22,164 nucleotides of DNA from Ga0077527 sp050250695 (GTDB lineage Bacteria > Pseudomonadota > Gammaproteobacteria > Burkholderiales > SG8-41): positions 1 to 22,164 of the forward strand of contig JBFWOE010000038.1 of the NCBI GenBank assembly GCA_050250695.1, in the 5' to 3' direction. Positions 22,156-22,164 of the stretch are shown piece after piece. The position numbers and the translations under genes are program-made. The stretch's first letter is position 1. Each line of letters starts with the position of its first letter. A model generated the notes under the pieces. It was not told where the DNA came from. It saw nothing but the letters and a program-made list of their open reading frames with translations, and did not search any database.

Positions 22156-22164
22156 GGGATATTA

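Noticed and set aside
1..22164. Mobile elements, CRISPR arrays, tRNA or rRNA genes, att sites.
   Set aside because: No transposase or integrase motif, no regularly spaced repeat array, and no recognisable tRNA or rRNA sequence was seen on reading. A tRNAscan or Infernal run would settle the RNA part.

Overview
The window reads as chromosomal DNA from a GC-rich, sulfur-oxidising proteobacterium. Betaproteobacteria are the best guess. The reasons are a Lol/ComEC/ScpAB housekeeping block, a Bug-type solute receptor of the kind abundant in Burkholderiales relatives, CbbQ/CbbO-like genes, and an aprM-aprB-aprA plus sat set for AMP-dependent sulfite oxidation. No rRNA, tRNA, insertion sequence, CRISPR array or phage gene was recognised.

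Layout. Positions 1-6345 are mostly housekeeping: the 3' end of a lolD-like ABC ATPase, a small membrane protein, a DUF2062 membrane protein overlapping an AlkA-type DNA glycosylase, the competence channel gene comEC, a zinc-ribbon membrane protein, and scpA-scpB overlapping by ATGA. Positions 6358-7999 hold a PAS histidine kinase and an Rcp1-type single-domain response regulator on the minus strand. Positions 8000-8372 are non-coding apart from a candidate promoter and an orphan terminator.

Positions 8373-12786 form an accessory cluster. A minus-strand operon encodes a divergent phosphosulfolactate-synthase (ComA)-like TIM barrel, a tripartite-tricarboxylate-type periplasmic receptor and a cytosolic sulfatase or phosphonate monoester hydrolase. 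It is divergent from a GntR/UTRA regulator. The shared intergenic region carries a good promoter bracketed by a 10-bp direct repeat, and a perfect inverted repeat. I infer uptake and breakdown of an organosulfur or related compound; the substrate is unknown.

Positions 12807-15731 encode a CbbQ/NorQ-type AAA+ ATPase and a CbbO/NorD-type von Willebrand protein with no Rubisco or NO reductase beside them. Positions 15817-16341 hold a YfcE-like metallophosphoesterase whose only reasonable start is CTG.

Positions 16467-20871 are the dissimilatory APS reductase operon: aprM (membrane anchor), aprB (ferredoxin-like) and aprA (flavoprotein), followed by a 135-aa unknown, a SlyD-like FKBP and a 53-aa unknown. 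A strong bidirectional terminator separates it from the convergent sat gene (20983-22155). AprBA would oxidise sulfite plus AMP to APS, passing electrons through AprM to the quinone pool. Sat would convert APS plus pyrophosphate to ATP and sulfate. The three small genes after aprA are candidates for helpers of this pathway, and the ComA-like cluster might link organic sulfur to the sulfite pool; both ideas are inference.
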